A stretch of DNA of 64,000 nucleotides from positions 434,001 through 498,000 of the forward strand of contig NZ_QVQV01000001.1 in the NCBI RefSeq assembly GCF_003429005.1, written 5' to 3'. The notes below the pieces were generated by a model. It had not been told where the DNA came from and ran no database searches. It was given only the letters and a program-made list of their open reading frames with translations. Of this stretch, positions 42,027-49,828 are shown piece after piece (the first letter of the stretch is position 1; every line of letters starts with the position of its first letter). Source of the stretch: Paraburkholderia sp. DHOC27 (GTDB lineage: Bacteria > Pseudomonadota > Gammaproteobacteria > Burkholderiales > Burkholderiaceae). The position numbers were made by a program, and so were the translations under genes.

Positions 42027-42644
42027 TCAGCCCGCAGCGAATGCCTCGTTGACCTTGTGCAACTCATCCATTAGCGCGTCTGCAAGTGCAAGCCGCATTT
42101 CTACGCGTACCACTGGATCTACCGCTAACTTGTTCCTTTGCGGGACCAATGTCATGGAAGACGCGGATGCTTGGTAAAAATCGAAACAGCCTTCCATCGT
42201 AGTGAAGCTTACGCCCACCATGTTTGCCATCAAAGCGACGCTTTGCTCCGGTTCGCTGGTAAATGTATCCAGTGTTTCCGGCTTCGCCTTGGACCTTCCC
42301 AGCAATTCCTTGATCGTGGTGCCTTGCATTCCACGAACAGTACTTACAAACAGCCCCACGGCGTCAGAGTTCATTTTGATTATGAGCAGTGCGCGAAGCC
42401 CCTCTCCCACAAGTCGCTCCTGACCGAACAAGAGATTTGCAACACCTCTCCGAACAACCACGCTAGCACAATCAGCCACAAATCGTCTGTCAGGCACAGG
42501 CGCTGCCCCCAGATTCAGGCCCATTGTGACCGCGGGAAACCCTGCTGCATCAACCGTTTGCCGGGCTTCAACATCAATCAACGGGCCTTCACCCGGGCGA
42601 TGCTTTATCTGAATAACGGCGGATTGTGGTTTTTGTTTAGACAT
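42027..42644 (-). CDS. Hypothetical protein, first gene of the Fic cassette
   Basis: 205 residues from ATG at 42644. It starts MSKQKPQSAVIQIKHRPGEG and has strand-rich DCASVVVRRGVANLLFGQER followed by GEGLRALLIIKMNSDAVGLF, distantly like DUF3467-type proteins (uncertain). The C-terminal half is helical. It is 330 bp from the right attachment core and begins the three-gene cassette. The 31-codon upstream extension of the frame has no start site. Confidence 0.6.
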   Translation of the reverse strand: MSKQKPQSAVIQIKHRPGEGPLIDVEARQTVDAAGFPAVTMGLNLGAAPVPDRRFVADCASVVVRRGVANLLFGQERLVGEGLRALLIIKMNSDAVGLFVSTVRGMQGTTIKELLGRSKAKPETLDTFTSEPEQSVALMANMVGVSFTTMEGCFDFYQASASSMTLVPQRNKLAVDPVVRVEMRLALADALMDELHKVNEAFAAG

Positions 42645-42973
42645 AACTGTAAGAGGATAGCACGCGGGCGTATTTTGGCATGTGAGCGACGCTCCGGAAT
42701 AGCCCCGATCCAGACAAAGGATGTGCATTATCCGCAAATTTGGTCACCGTGCACGCCTCGAACTGTCATCTGCCCGACATATATCCACATATTGGGCACG
42801 TTCTAGCCATGCACAAGAGCGCGATCACTTGCATCGGCAACAGTACCAATGAGCCCCTTATTTTGTTGGGGTGGGCGTTGGGGTAGAATCCTCGTCTGAT
42901 TGATAAATCACCCTGAAATACCCTTTAAACCGCCTTTCTATAAGGCTTACACATTTCATGAGCTAACACACGG
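42645..42973. other. Right-end non-coding region of the element
   Basis: 329 bp without a convincing gene. It must hold the promoter of the Fic cassette unless this is read from the hopanoid side, and it contains the right arm-type sites. Confidence 0.5.
42866..42887. promoter_or_regulatory. Paired integrase arm-type sites, right end
   Basis: TTGGGGTGG and TTGGGGTAG start 12 bp apart, inside a stretch of about 26 bases that differs at only two positions from 27152-27178. Same orientation as the left pair. Confidence 0.7.
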
Positions 42974-42995
42974 ACTTTCTGGTGTGGAAATTCAT
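42974..42995. repeat. attR: 22-bp attachment core, right copy
   Basis: Identical to 27012-27033. On the minus strand it starts with ATG and follows GGAGGGATACCAG, which is the original ribosome site of the thioesterase gene left behind at this end. Confidence 0.93.
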
Positions 42996-43124
42996 CTGGT
43001 ATCCCTCCGTGAGCGGGTCTACCGGGCAACATGCCAAGACCCTAGGGTTAATACCTAGATTATACCAAAAATAAGGGTTTTCCCTGATCAGGACAAAAAC
43101 ACGCTTTTGAGGTGCGTGGGCCGT
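42996..43124 (-). promoter_or_regulatory. Original thioesterase promoter region, now reading into the element
   Basis: 129 bp between the hpnG stop and the right attachment core. On the minus strand it has TATAAT (43064-43059), followed directly by CTAGGTATTAACCCTAG, an inverted repeat that could be an operator. A clear -35 is not seen. Before insertion this DNA lay upstream of the thioesterase gene. Confidence 0.6.
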
Positions 43125-43871
43125 CTACCCCGCGCTCACCAGCGCCCCGGTCACACCCATCGCGCGCCGCGCCTCGACCAGTGAAGCCTTAGCTGCGCGG
43201 GCGTCCGAGGCCACCTGGAGCAACGCGCCCAGTTGGGAAGGCTGCTTCAGCAGTTCGCGCAGGATCGGGCCGATGGCGGTGGTGCCATCGTCGCGCAGTC
43301 CGGCCGTTGCGGCAGACGGCAGCGTGCGCCACGCCGGATCGACGATGGCGCGGCATACGGCAAACGGCAAGCCATGCGCGGCGGCAATCGCGCCCGCAAC
43401 GTGCGATTCCATATCCACGGCCAGCGCGCCACTCGACCGATGCAGCATGGCCTTGTCCTCGGCGCCGATGAGCGGCGCCGCCACGCCCGCGATCAACCCG
43501 CGACGCAGTTTTGCGGCGACCGGCGACGCCATCAGCGCCGCGGCCAGCCGCTCCGACCAGCGCGAATCGGTCGCGCAGTGGCCGAGCGGGCCCTCCACGG
43601 CATCCGCGACGATCACGGCGCCGGGCTGCAGGTCCGGCGCGAGACCACCCGCCGTACCGAAGCTGATGATCCCCGCACAGCCGCGGACGACGGCCGCGCT
43701 CAAAGCCCGTTCGAGCAGATCGGCACGCGCCGCGTAGACCACCTCGACGCCCGTGCCGCGCACGATGCGCGCTTCGAACGCCATCCCGGTGACGGCAATC
43801 ACAGGCAAACCGCTGCGTGACGGACTGGCCGCCAGCGACTCGGTCGAGCGGGTTGGATTGATCACCGTCAC
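43125..43871 (-). CDS. hpnG: Adenosylhopane nucleosidase/phosphorylase HpnG
   Basis: 248 residues from a GTG that overlaps the shc stop codon (ATGTGA). The nucleoside-phosphorylase fold shows as VTGMAFEARIVRGTGVEVVY, GIISFGTAGGLAPDLQPGAV, and ALAVDMESHVAGAIAAAHGL, where ME binds the ribose. HpnG removes adenine from adenosylhopane made by HpnH, leading to ribosylhopane and bacteriohopanetetrol. It is the last gene of hpnD-hpnE-shc-hpnG. Confidence 0.9.
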   Translation of the reverse strand: MTVINPTRSTESLAASPSRSGLPVIAVTGMAFEARIVRGTGVEVVYAARADLLERALSAAVVRGCAGIISFGTAGGLAPDLQPGAVIVADAVEGPLGHCATDSRWSERLAAALMASPVAAKLRRGLIAGVAAPLIGAEDKAMLHRSSGALAVDMESHVAGAIAAAHGLPFAVCRAIVDPAWRTLPSAATAGLRDDGTTAIGPILRELLKQPSQLGALLQVASDARAAKASLVEARRAMGVTGALVSAG

Positions 43872-45910
43872 ATCCCGACCGCGACGCGCGTCAGTCCGTC
43901 GCGCTTCAGTTGCCGGTAACGCGCCAGTGCCCAGAGCGGGAAGAACTTGCGATAGCCGTGGTAGCGCAGATAGAACACGCGCGGAAAACCGGTCGCGGTG
44001 AAACGGGTTTCGTCCCACAGGCCGTGCTCGCGCTGCTCGCGCATCAGGTATTCGATGCCGCGCTCGACCGCCGGATGATCGACGCAGCCCGCCGCCATCA
44101 ATCCCATCAAACCCCACGCGGTTTGCGACGCGGTGCTGGCCGCCTGCTCGTAGCCACGGTAATTGAGCTTGTAGCTCGTGCCGTCTTCACCCCAGCCGCC
44201 GTCCGCGTTCTGGATCGAGATCAGCCATTGCGCCGCCCGCTTGATGCGCGGATCGTCGTGCGACATGCCCGCGGCGTTGAGCGAACAGAGCGCGCTCCAC
44301 GTGCCGTAGATGTAGTTCATGCCCCAGCGGCCATACCAGCTGCCGTCGGACTCCTGCTCGTTGAGCATGTAGTCGTAAGCACGGCGCGCCGGCTCACTGT
44401 TCGCCGGCAGTTCGCCGAGTTGCGCGAGCATCGACAGACAGCGGCCCGACACGTCGGCCGTGGGCGGATCGAGCAACGCACCGTGATCGGAGAACGGAAT
44501 GTTGTTCAGGTAGTACTGCGTGTTTTCCGGCTCGAAGGCACCCCAGCCGCCGTCGCTGCTCTGCATGCCGACCACCCATTCGCGGGCGCGGGCAATCGCT
44601 TCGCGATCCACATCGGATTGCGTCACCGTGGCCGAGCGCTGCATGGCCATCACGACCACAGCGGTATCGTCGACGTCGGGATAGTAATCGTTCGCGTACT
44701 GGAAGGCCCAACCGCCCGGCCGCACATCGGGACGACGCGAAATCCAGTCGCCGCGCACATCCAGAATCTGCAGCGGACGCAGCCATTGCAGCCCGTGCTC
44801 GGCGGCGCGTTCGGCGCGCGGCTCGCCGGTTTCGAGCAGCGCGTGCGCGACCAGCGAGGTGTCCCACACGGGTGACAGACACGGCTGGCAATATGCTTCG
44901 TCATCCTTGATAACGAGCAACTTCTCGATTGACTGGCGGGCGATGGCGCGATTCGGATGATCGGCCGGATAGCCCATCACGTCGTACATCATCACCGAGT
45001 TGGCCATCGCCGGGAAAATCGCGCCGAGGCCGTCTTCGCCGTTCAGGCGCTCATCCACGAAGTTGACAGCCGCCTGCACGGCGCGCTCGCGCGTGTACTT
45101 CGGAAACAGCCCGTCGATCAGACGCAGCACGTGATCCACGCCGCGGAAAAACGTAAACCAGCCCTGACTCTGATGCGGCGCACGGGGCGGCAATCCGGTG
45201 GTGACAGGTGCGCCATGAAACAGCTCGTCGATGCGCACGCCGCGCGGGTTACGTGCCACCGGCCGCTTCGCGTTCAGCACCAGCAACGGCACGATCACCG
45301 TGCGCGCCCAGTAGGACACCTTCGACAGATGGAACGGGAACCACTGCGGCAACAGCATGATCTCGACCGGCATCATGGGCACGGCGTACCACGACACCAC
45401 GCCGAACAACGCCAGCAGAATCCGCGTAAACACGTTGACCGCTTCGGCACCGCCGTTGGCGAGGATCACTTCGCGCGCACGCACCATGTGCTCGGCGTCT
45501 TCCGGGTCGCCGATCATCTTCAGCGCGAAATACGCCTTCACGCTGGCGCTGACGTCGAGGTCGCCATCCGTGAACAGCGGCCAGCCGCCATTGGGCAACT
45601 GGATGCGCCGCAGGTAGCGGGCGATCTTCTGTTCCAGCTCGACATTCGGCGTTTCGCCGAGGTAGTGGACCAGCAGCACGTATTCGGCGGGGATGGTGGC
45701 GTCGGCTTCGAGTTCGTAGACCCAGTGGCCGTCCGGACGCTGCGCGGCGAGAATCGCGTCGGTGGCGCGGGTGACGGCGGCATCCAGCGGGGACACGTTC
45801 GCGTCTGCGCGGGCAGCGGCCGGCGTGGCAGCGTCCACGTCGGGCTGGGCATCCACGGAGGTATCGGGCGTGTCGTCGTCCATCGGCTGGGCAAGGGATA
45901 AGTCGTTCAT
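43868..45910 (-). CDS. shc: Squalene-hopene cyclase
   Basis: 680 residues. The catalytic DxDD motif is DVDDTAVVVMAM at about residues 412-415. Repeated QW motifs are visible (QRPDGHWVYELE, LPNGGWPLFTDGD, QSSDGGWGAFEPEN, QNADGGWGEDGTSY). The enzyme protonates squalene and folds it to hopene and diplopterol at the membrane. The first 45 residues are acidic and Ala/Asp-rich, longer than the usual N-terminus. ATG overlaps the hpnE stop by four bases, and its own stop overlaps hpnG. Confidence 0.96.
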   Translation of the reverse strand: MNDLSLAQPMDDDTPDTSVDAQPDVDAATPAAARADANVSPLDAAVTRATDAILAAQRPDGHWVYELEADATIPAEYVLLVHYLGETPNVELEQKIARYLRRIQLPNGGWPLFTDGDLDVSASVKAYFALKMIGDPEDAEHMVRAREVILANGGAEAVNVFTRILLALFGVVSWYAVPMMPVEIMLLPQWFPFHLSKVSYWARTVIVPLLVLNAKRPVARNPRGVRIDELFHGAPVTTGLPPRAPHQSQGWFTFFRGVDHVLRLIDGLFPKYTRERAVQAAVNFVDERLNGEDGLGAIFPAMANSVMMYDVMGYPADHPNRAIARQSIEKLLVIKDDEAYCQPCLSPVWDTSLVAHALLETGEPRAERAAEHGLQWLRPLQILDVRGDWISRRPDVRPGGWAFQYANDYYPDVDDTAVVVMAMQRSATVTQSDVDREAIARAREWVVGMQSSDGGWGAFEPENTQYYLNNIPFSDHGALLDPPTADVSGRCLSMLAQLGELPANSEPARRAYDYMLNEQESDGSWYGRWGMNYIYGTWSALCSLNAAGMSHDDPRIKRAAQWLISIQNADGGWGEDGTSYKLNYRGYEQAASTASQTAWGLMGLMAAGCVDHPAVERGIEYLMREQREHGLWDETRFTATGFPRVFYLRYHGYRKFFPLWALARYRQLKRDGLTRVAVGM

Positions 45911-47172
45911 CTACGTTCCATCGGTTCGTTCAGCAGCGTATCCGCGGCCTTCTGGCCGGAGCGGATCGCTCCTTCGAGCGTCGCGGGCAGGCCGGTGGCC
46001 GTCCAGTCTCCCGCGAGCATCAGGTTATTCCAGCGAGTGCGCGTGCCGGGGCGGCGCATCTCCTGATCGGGCAGCGGCGCAAAGCCCGCCTGCACTTCAG
46101 GCACCACCAGCCAGGCCGGCATCGGCGCGAGCGGCAGGTTCACCACCTGCGCGACCTCCGCCCAGATTTGTTCGGCGAGGGCCTCGTGCGACTGCTCGAT
46201 GAGCCTGCCAGCATCGTTTACCGTGACTGACAGATGGCCATCGAATGCCATCAGCCATTCCGCGGTGCCGTTCAGCAGCCCGGTGAGCGGTGGCACGCCA
46301 AACGGCGGCTCGACCGCAAAGTGCACGGTCAACCTCGTCGTAAAGCGATTGGGCGCCTGCATCCCCGGCACCAGTTTTTGTGCGATGTGCGGCGGCGTTG
46401 TCAGTACCACGCCGGCACCCGGTTCGAGCTCGATGTGCTCATCCGCGAAGCGCAGCCCGCTCACGCGCCCCCGCTCCGAAAACACGATGTCGTCCAGCCT
46501 GGAATCGAGCCGGATCGCCGCGCCGCCATGCTGCAACAGCCGCAGCGCCGGATCGACGAACGCGCTGCTCAAGCCATGCCGGGCGGTCAGCGTCCGACAG
46601 GCCGCGCCACCGGCCAGCAAGGTCTCGCGAACGAACCCGGCGGTCATTTCAGCGCTGGCCTCGCGCGGTTCCACGTTGAGCACCGTGCGTAGCAGCGGAC
46701 GCAGCAGGCGCTCCCACACCACGCCATCGCATTGCACGGTCTGCGCCACGGTCCGGCCAGGCCTCGCGAACAGCAGGGGCACGAGCGACAGGTAATCGCC
46801 GGGGTTGGAGTTCGGCACCCGTGCCGCCGGATCGAAGATCCACCAGGGCAAGCGCCCCGGCGTTGGGCGCACTGACCAGTGGGCGCGCGTCTTGAGGTCC
46901 GCGAAGGCGAACTCGGGCTGCGCCGGGCCCTCCAGCTGGTCGGCTGCCCCGATCGCGCGGAGGTAAGCCAGCGCTGCGTGATTGCCGGAGAACAGCACAT
47001 GATTGCCGCTGTCGATCGTCGTACCGAGCGTGTGGTCGTACCAGGAGCGGCATCGTCCACCGGCCTGCGCAGCGGCCTCGTGCAACACCACCTGCGCGCC
47101 ACGCCGCTGCAATTGCACCGCAGCGGCCAGACCGGCGAGCCCCGCGCCGATCACGTGAACGCGCCTGCCCAT
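45907..47172 (-). CDS. hpnE: HpnE, FAD-dependent hydroxysqualene dehydroxylase
   Basis: 421 residues starting MGRRVHVIGAGLAGLAAAVQ, the GxGxxG FAD-binding motif, then VVLHEAAAQAGGRCRSWYD. The end LMLAGDWTATGLPATLEGAI is the conserved C-terminal FAD motif of the phytoene-desaturase-like family. HpnE reduces hydroxysqualene (from HpnC) to squalene. The ATG at 47172 shares a base with the hpnD stop (TAATG); ten extra upstream codons in frame would lie in hpnD and are rejected. Confidence 0.93.
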   Translation of the reverse strand: MGRRVHVIGAGLAGLAAAVQLQRRGAQVVLHEAAAQAGGRCRSWYDHTLGTTIDSGNHVLFSGNHAALAYLRAIGAADQLEGPAQPEFAFADLKTRAHWSVRPTPGRLPWWIFDPAARVPNSNPGDYLSLVPLLFARPGRTVAQTVQCDGVVWERLLRPLLRTVLNVEPREASAEMTAGFVRETLLAGGAACRTLTARHGLSSAFVDPALRLLQHGGAAIRLDSRLDDIVFSERGRVSGLRFADEHIELEPGAGVVLTTPPHIAQKLVPGMQAPNRFTTRLTVHFAVEPPFGVPPLTGLLNGTAEWLMAFDGHLSVTVNDAGRLIEQSHEALAEQIWAEVAQVVNLPLAPMPAWLVVPEVQAGFAPLPDQEMRRPGTRTRWNNLMLAGDWTATGLPATLEGAIRSGQKAADTLLNEPMERR

Positions 47173-48020
47173 TAAAAGAAGGCGTAGCGGGCCACGATCC
47201 ACAGCAGCCGCGCTTTCGGCTTGCTGACTTTCGTGCGCGGCACGTCGAAGCCGCGCTCAACGGTACGGTCGAGCAGGCACCGGTACACCCCCGACATGAT
47301 GCGCGGCGCCCGCACGTGGTTGCGCGGCGCGGCGTCCATGATGGCGTCCGCCCGGGCGAAATGCTCGCGGGCCTGCACGACCAGCTTGGCGCACACGCGC
47401 GGCAACAGCGGATCGTCGGCAATCGCAGCGGGGCTGCTGGTGGGGATGCCTTCCAGCGCCAGCAACTCGCGCGGCAGATAGCAGCGGTTGATGTCCGCGT
47501 CTTCGTCGATATCGCGCAGGATGTTGGTCAATTGCAGCGCGCGGCCGAGGTGGTGCGCCAGCAGGCGGCCCGGCTCCGGCTCCATCCCGAATATCCTCAC
47601 CGATAACCGGCCAGCGGCACTTGCGACGCGGTCGCAGTACAGGTCCAGCGTGTCTTCGTCGGGGGCGCAGATGTCCTCGGCGGCATCCATTGCCATGCCG
47701 TCGATCATCGCGTGGAAGTCTTCGCGCTGCAGATGAAACGTGTGAATGTGCCGCGTCAACGCGCGCAACGAAGCGCGCGGCGCACCGGCATAGCAGGCGT
47801 CGATGTCGGCGCGCCAGCGTTCGAGCCCCGCCGCACGCTCGGCGCGCGGCAAGTCGCTGTCGGCGATATCGTCGACAGCGCGGCAAAAAGCGTAGACCTG
47901 ATACATCGCATCGCGCTGCGCAGCCGGCAGGATGCGCATTGCAAGATAAAACGAGCTGCCGGATGTGGCGGCAGCGGCGTCGGTTTCTGTATCGTCCACG
48001 ACAAGATTGGAAACAGCCAA
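47172..48020 (-). CDS. hpnD: Presqualene diphosphate synthase HpnD
   Basis: 282 residues. Both Asp-rich motifs are intact: VYAFCRAVDDIADSD and ALQLTNILRDIDEDADINR, binding Mg2+ and farnesyl diphosphate. HpnD joins two farnesyl diphosphates to presqualene diphosphate, the substrate of HpnC. It is the first gene of the minus-strand operon hpnD-hpnE-shc-hpnG. Compare HpnC at 17932, where the first motif is changed. Confidence 0.93.
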   Translation of the reverse strand: MAVSNLVVDDTETDAAAATSGSSFYLAMRILPAAQRDAMYQVYAFCRAVDDIADSDLPRAERAAGLERWRADIDACYAGAPRASLRALTRHIHTFHLQREDFHAMIDGMAMDAAEDICAPDEDTLDLYCDRVASAAGRLSVRIFGMEPEPGRLLAHHLGRALQLTNILRDIDEDADINRCYLPRELLALEGIPTSSPAAIADDPLLPRVCAKLVVQAREHFARADAIMDAAPRNHVRAPRIMSGVYRCLLDRTVERGFDVPRTKVSKPKARLLWIVARYAFF

Positions 48021-48266
48021 GACGATCTCCGCTGAGGGGCCCTCTGGAGGCGGTCAAGAAGTCGTGCCTACCCGCAGGATAAGCCGCGCGCGCGGACACG
48101 CGCGAAAACCCCGGCAAGGGATGCCGGAAACGGCGAAAAGTATAGCAACCTTTACGGGATGGCGCAGTTTTAGGGAACAATGCCCGGCGGTGAGCGGGTT
48201 TCTGTTACGGCCAAACGGCCGGTTCGCCAGCGCCGTGGCGGGTGTGCCGCACTGATGCCCGAGTCG
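48021..48266. promoter_or_regulatory. Upstream region of the hpnD operon
   Basis: 246 bp with no gene. A minus-strand TATACT hexamer near 48140, about 120 bp before the hpnD start, is a possible -10 for the four-gene operon; no matching -35 stands out. Confidence 0.45.
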
Positions 48267-49208
48267 CTAGATATAAGCGACCGAACGGTTGCGGCCCTGA
48301 CGCTTGGCGCTGTAGAGCGCGGCGTCCGCTTCGTTGATGAGCACGTCGTAGTTCGGCACGCCGACGCGCGCCGAGGCGCCGCCTACACTCGCCGTGACGG
48401 GCACGCACACACCCTGCACTTCCACCGGCACGTCGCCGATGGCATGCCGGATCTTCTCGGCGACCTGCATCGCATCTTCGAGCGGCGTGCAGGGCAGCAA
48501 CAGCGCGAACTCCTCGCCGCCGAACCGTCCAAAGGTGTCCTGAATCCTTACCACCTGTGCGACGCGCTGGGCCATTTCACGCAGCACCGTGTCGCCCACC
48601 ACGTGGCCGAACTGGTCGTTGATTTTCTTGAAGTGGTCCAGATCGAACAGCAGCACCGACATATCGCCGCCGTAGCGCTGCCAGCGCGTGTATTCGTCGC
48701 GCAGACGTCCTTCGAAGTAGCGGCGGTTCGCGATACCGGTCAGGCCGTCGCGATCCGCGTATTCCTGCAGCTTCGCTACGGCCTCCTCACGCTCGCGCTG
48801 CACGATGCTCACGTGCGTCACGTCGGAGATGGTCACGCACACGGCCACCACTTCGCGATCACGCGTGAGCGGCATGAACGTGCAATCCTGCTGCATGAAA
48901 TCCACGCCGCCGGTAATGGGCCGGTCATGGTCGAACTTGAACAGATAGGGGCGCTGCTCCCACGAACTAAACGCAAAGCTGCCGAGCTGGAACACGCTTT
49001 CCAGCTTGCGGGTCAGCCATACGCGCGGCAATTCGGGGAAATTGGCGAAGATGGATTTGCCGACCACTTTCTCGGCCGACAAACCGCTGTGATCCTGCAT
49101 GAAGCGATTCCACATCAGCACCTTCATGTCGCGGTCGAGCACGAAGATGCCGAAGCCAACGCGCTCGACGACCAGATCGCTCAACGAGACAGTGACGGTG
49201 TCGTTCAT
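48267..49208 (-). CDS. PAS-GGDEF diguanylate cyclase
   Basis: 313 residues. A PAS domain (residues about 8-135) with VGFGIFVLDRDMKVLMWNRF is followed by a GGDEF domain whose active loop is GRFGGEEFALLLP. The inhibitory I-site RxxD is present as RIQD, five residues before GGEEF, so product feedback is expected. It makes cyclic di-GMP from GTP. Its ATG overlaps the stop of the CheC-like gene, placing it third in an operon with a receiver protein and a phosphatase. Confidence 0.93.
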   Translation of the reverse strand: MNDTVTVSLSDLVVERVGFGIFVLDRDMKVLMWNRFMQDHSGLSAEKVVGKSIFANFPELPRVWLTRKLESVFQLGSFAFSSWEQRPYLFKFDHDRPITGGVDFMQQDCTFMPLTRDREVVAVCVTISDVTHVSIVQREREEAVAKLQEYADRDGLTGIANRRYFEGRLRDEYTRWQRYGGDMSVLLFDLDHFKKINDQFGHVVGDTVLREMAQRVAQVVRIQDTFGRFGGEEFALLLPCTPLEDAMQVAEKIRHAIGDVPVEVQGVCVPVTASVGGASARVGVPNYDVLINEADAALYSAKRQGRNRSVAYI

Positions 49209-49828
49209 AAGCTGGACAGCAGCGCATCGAGCGCGTGATTCATGTGGCGGATCGACTCTTCAGCCATGAGCATGACGAGGTGGGCGCGGAAGCTGTGGTC
49301 CTCGAGCGCGAAATTGACTTCGACCAGCAGCGCCACTTCCCAGGCGAGCACGCCGGGCTGGAATACATCGTCGAGCGACATCGCCTCGCCCAACAGACCG
49401 GGCGGCGAGAACACCGGCGTGCGGCCAAGCTGATCGAGGATGCAGGACACGCAGGCGCCCGTGAGCACGTTGGCGACGTCGAAAATCAGCTCCTGCTGGC
49501 TGACTTTCTCGTAGGCCGAACGCGGATACGGGTCGTTGACGAGCGCGCAGAGCTGTTCGATGCTGCCGCTGCGGCAGATCACCAGCGCCTCGCCCTTGAT
49601 ATCCGAGCGAAAGCTCTGGCGCACCGCGCTCACCGACTCCTGGATGCCCGTCATCTCGCGCAACGCCTGGGCCGCCCCGCTTACCGCGACGACCTGCACG
49701 CGCGGCACCGAGAGTTCGATGAACGCGTCGAGCAGTTGCGCGAGACGGGTCGCCGCCTGCCCCATCGCAAGGTTGGCGACCTCCTGCAGCGCGTCGCGCT
49801 GGTCTTCGTTGAGGACTGGCTCAGACAT
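49205..49828 (-). CDS. CheC-like phosphatase
   Basis: 207 residues. The CheC active-site pattern D/S-x3-E-x2-N-x22-P fits exactly in DALQEVANLAMG...SVP. A second, pseudo-repeated site QQELIFDVANVLTG also has N-x22-P, but Asp replaces Glu. CheC-family proteins dephosphorylate CheY-P. Here the likely target is the receiver encoded just upstream, whose stop overlaps this gene's start by eight bases. No other chemotaxis genes are nearby. Confidence 0.85.
   Translation of the reverse strand: MSEPVLNEDQRDALQEVANLAMGQAATRLAQLLDAFIELSVPRVQVVAVSGAAQALREMTGIQESVSAVRQSFRSDIKGEALVICRSGSIEQLCALVNDPYPRSAYEKVSQQELIFDVANVLTGACVSCILDQLGRTPVFSPPGLLGEAMSLDDVFQPGVLAWEVALLVEVNFALEDHSFRAHLVMLMAEESIRHMNHALDALLSSL

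Noticed and set aside
27034..42995. Search for a CRISPR array or retron-type RNA in the element
   Set aside because: No regularly spaced repeats and no cas or reverse-transcriptase gene were seen.
43125..44117. A 330-codon frame extending HpnG 82 codons upstream
   Set aside because: The extra part lies fully inside shc on the same strand in another frame and is arginine-rich; the GTG at 43871 overlapping the shc stop gives the family N-terminus.
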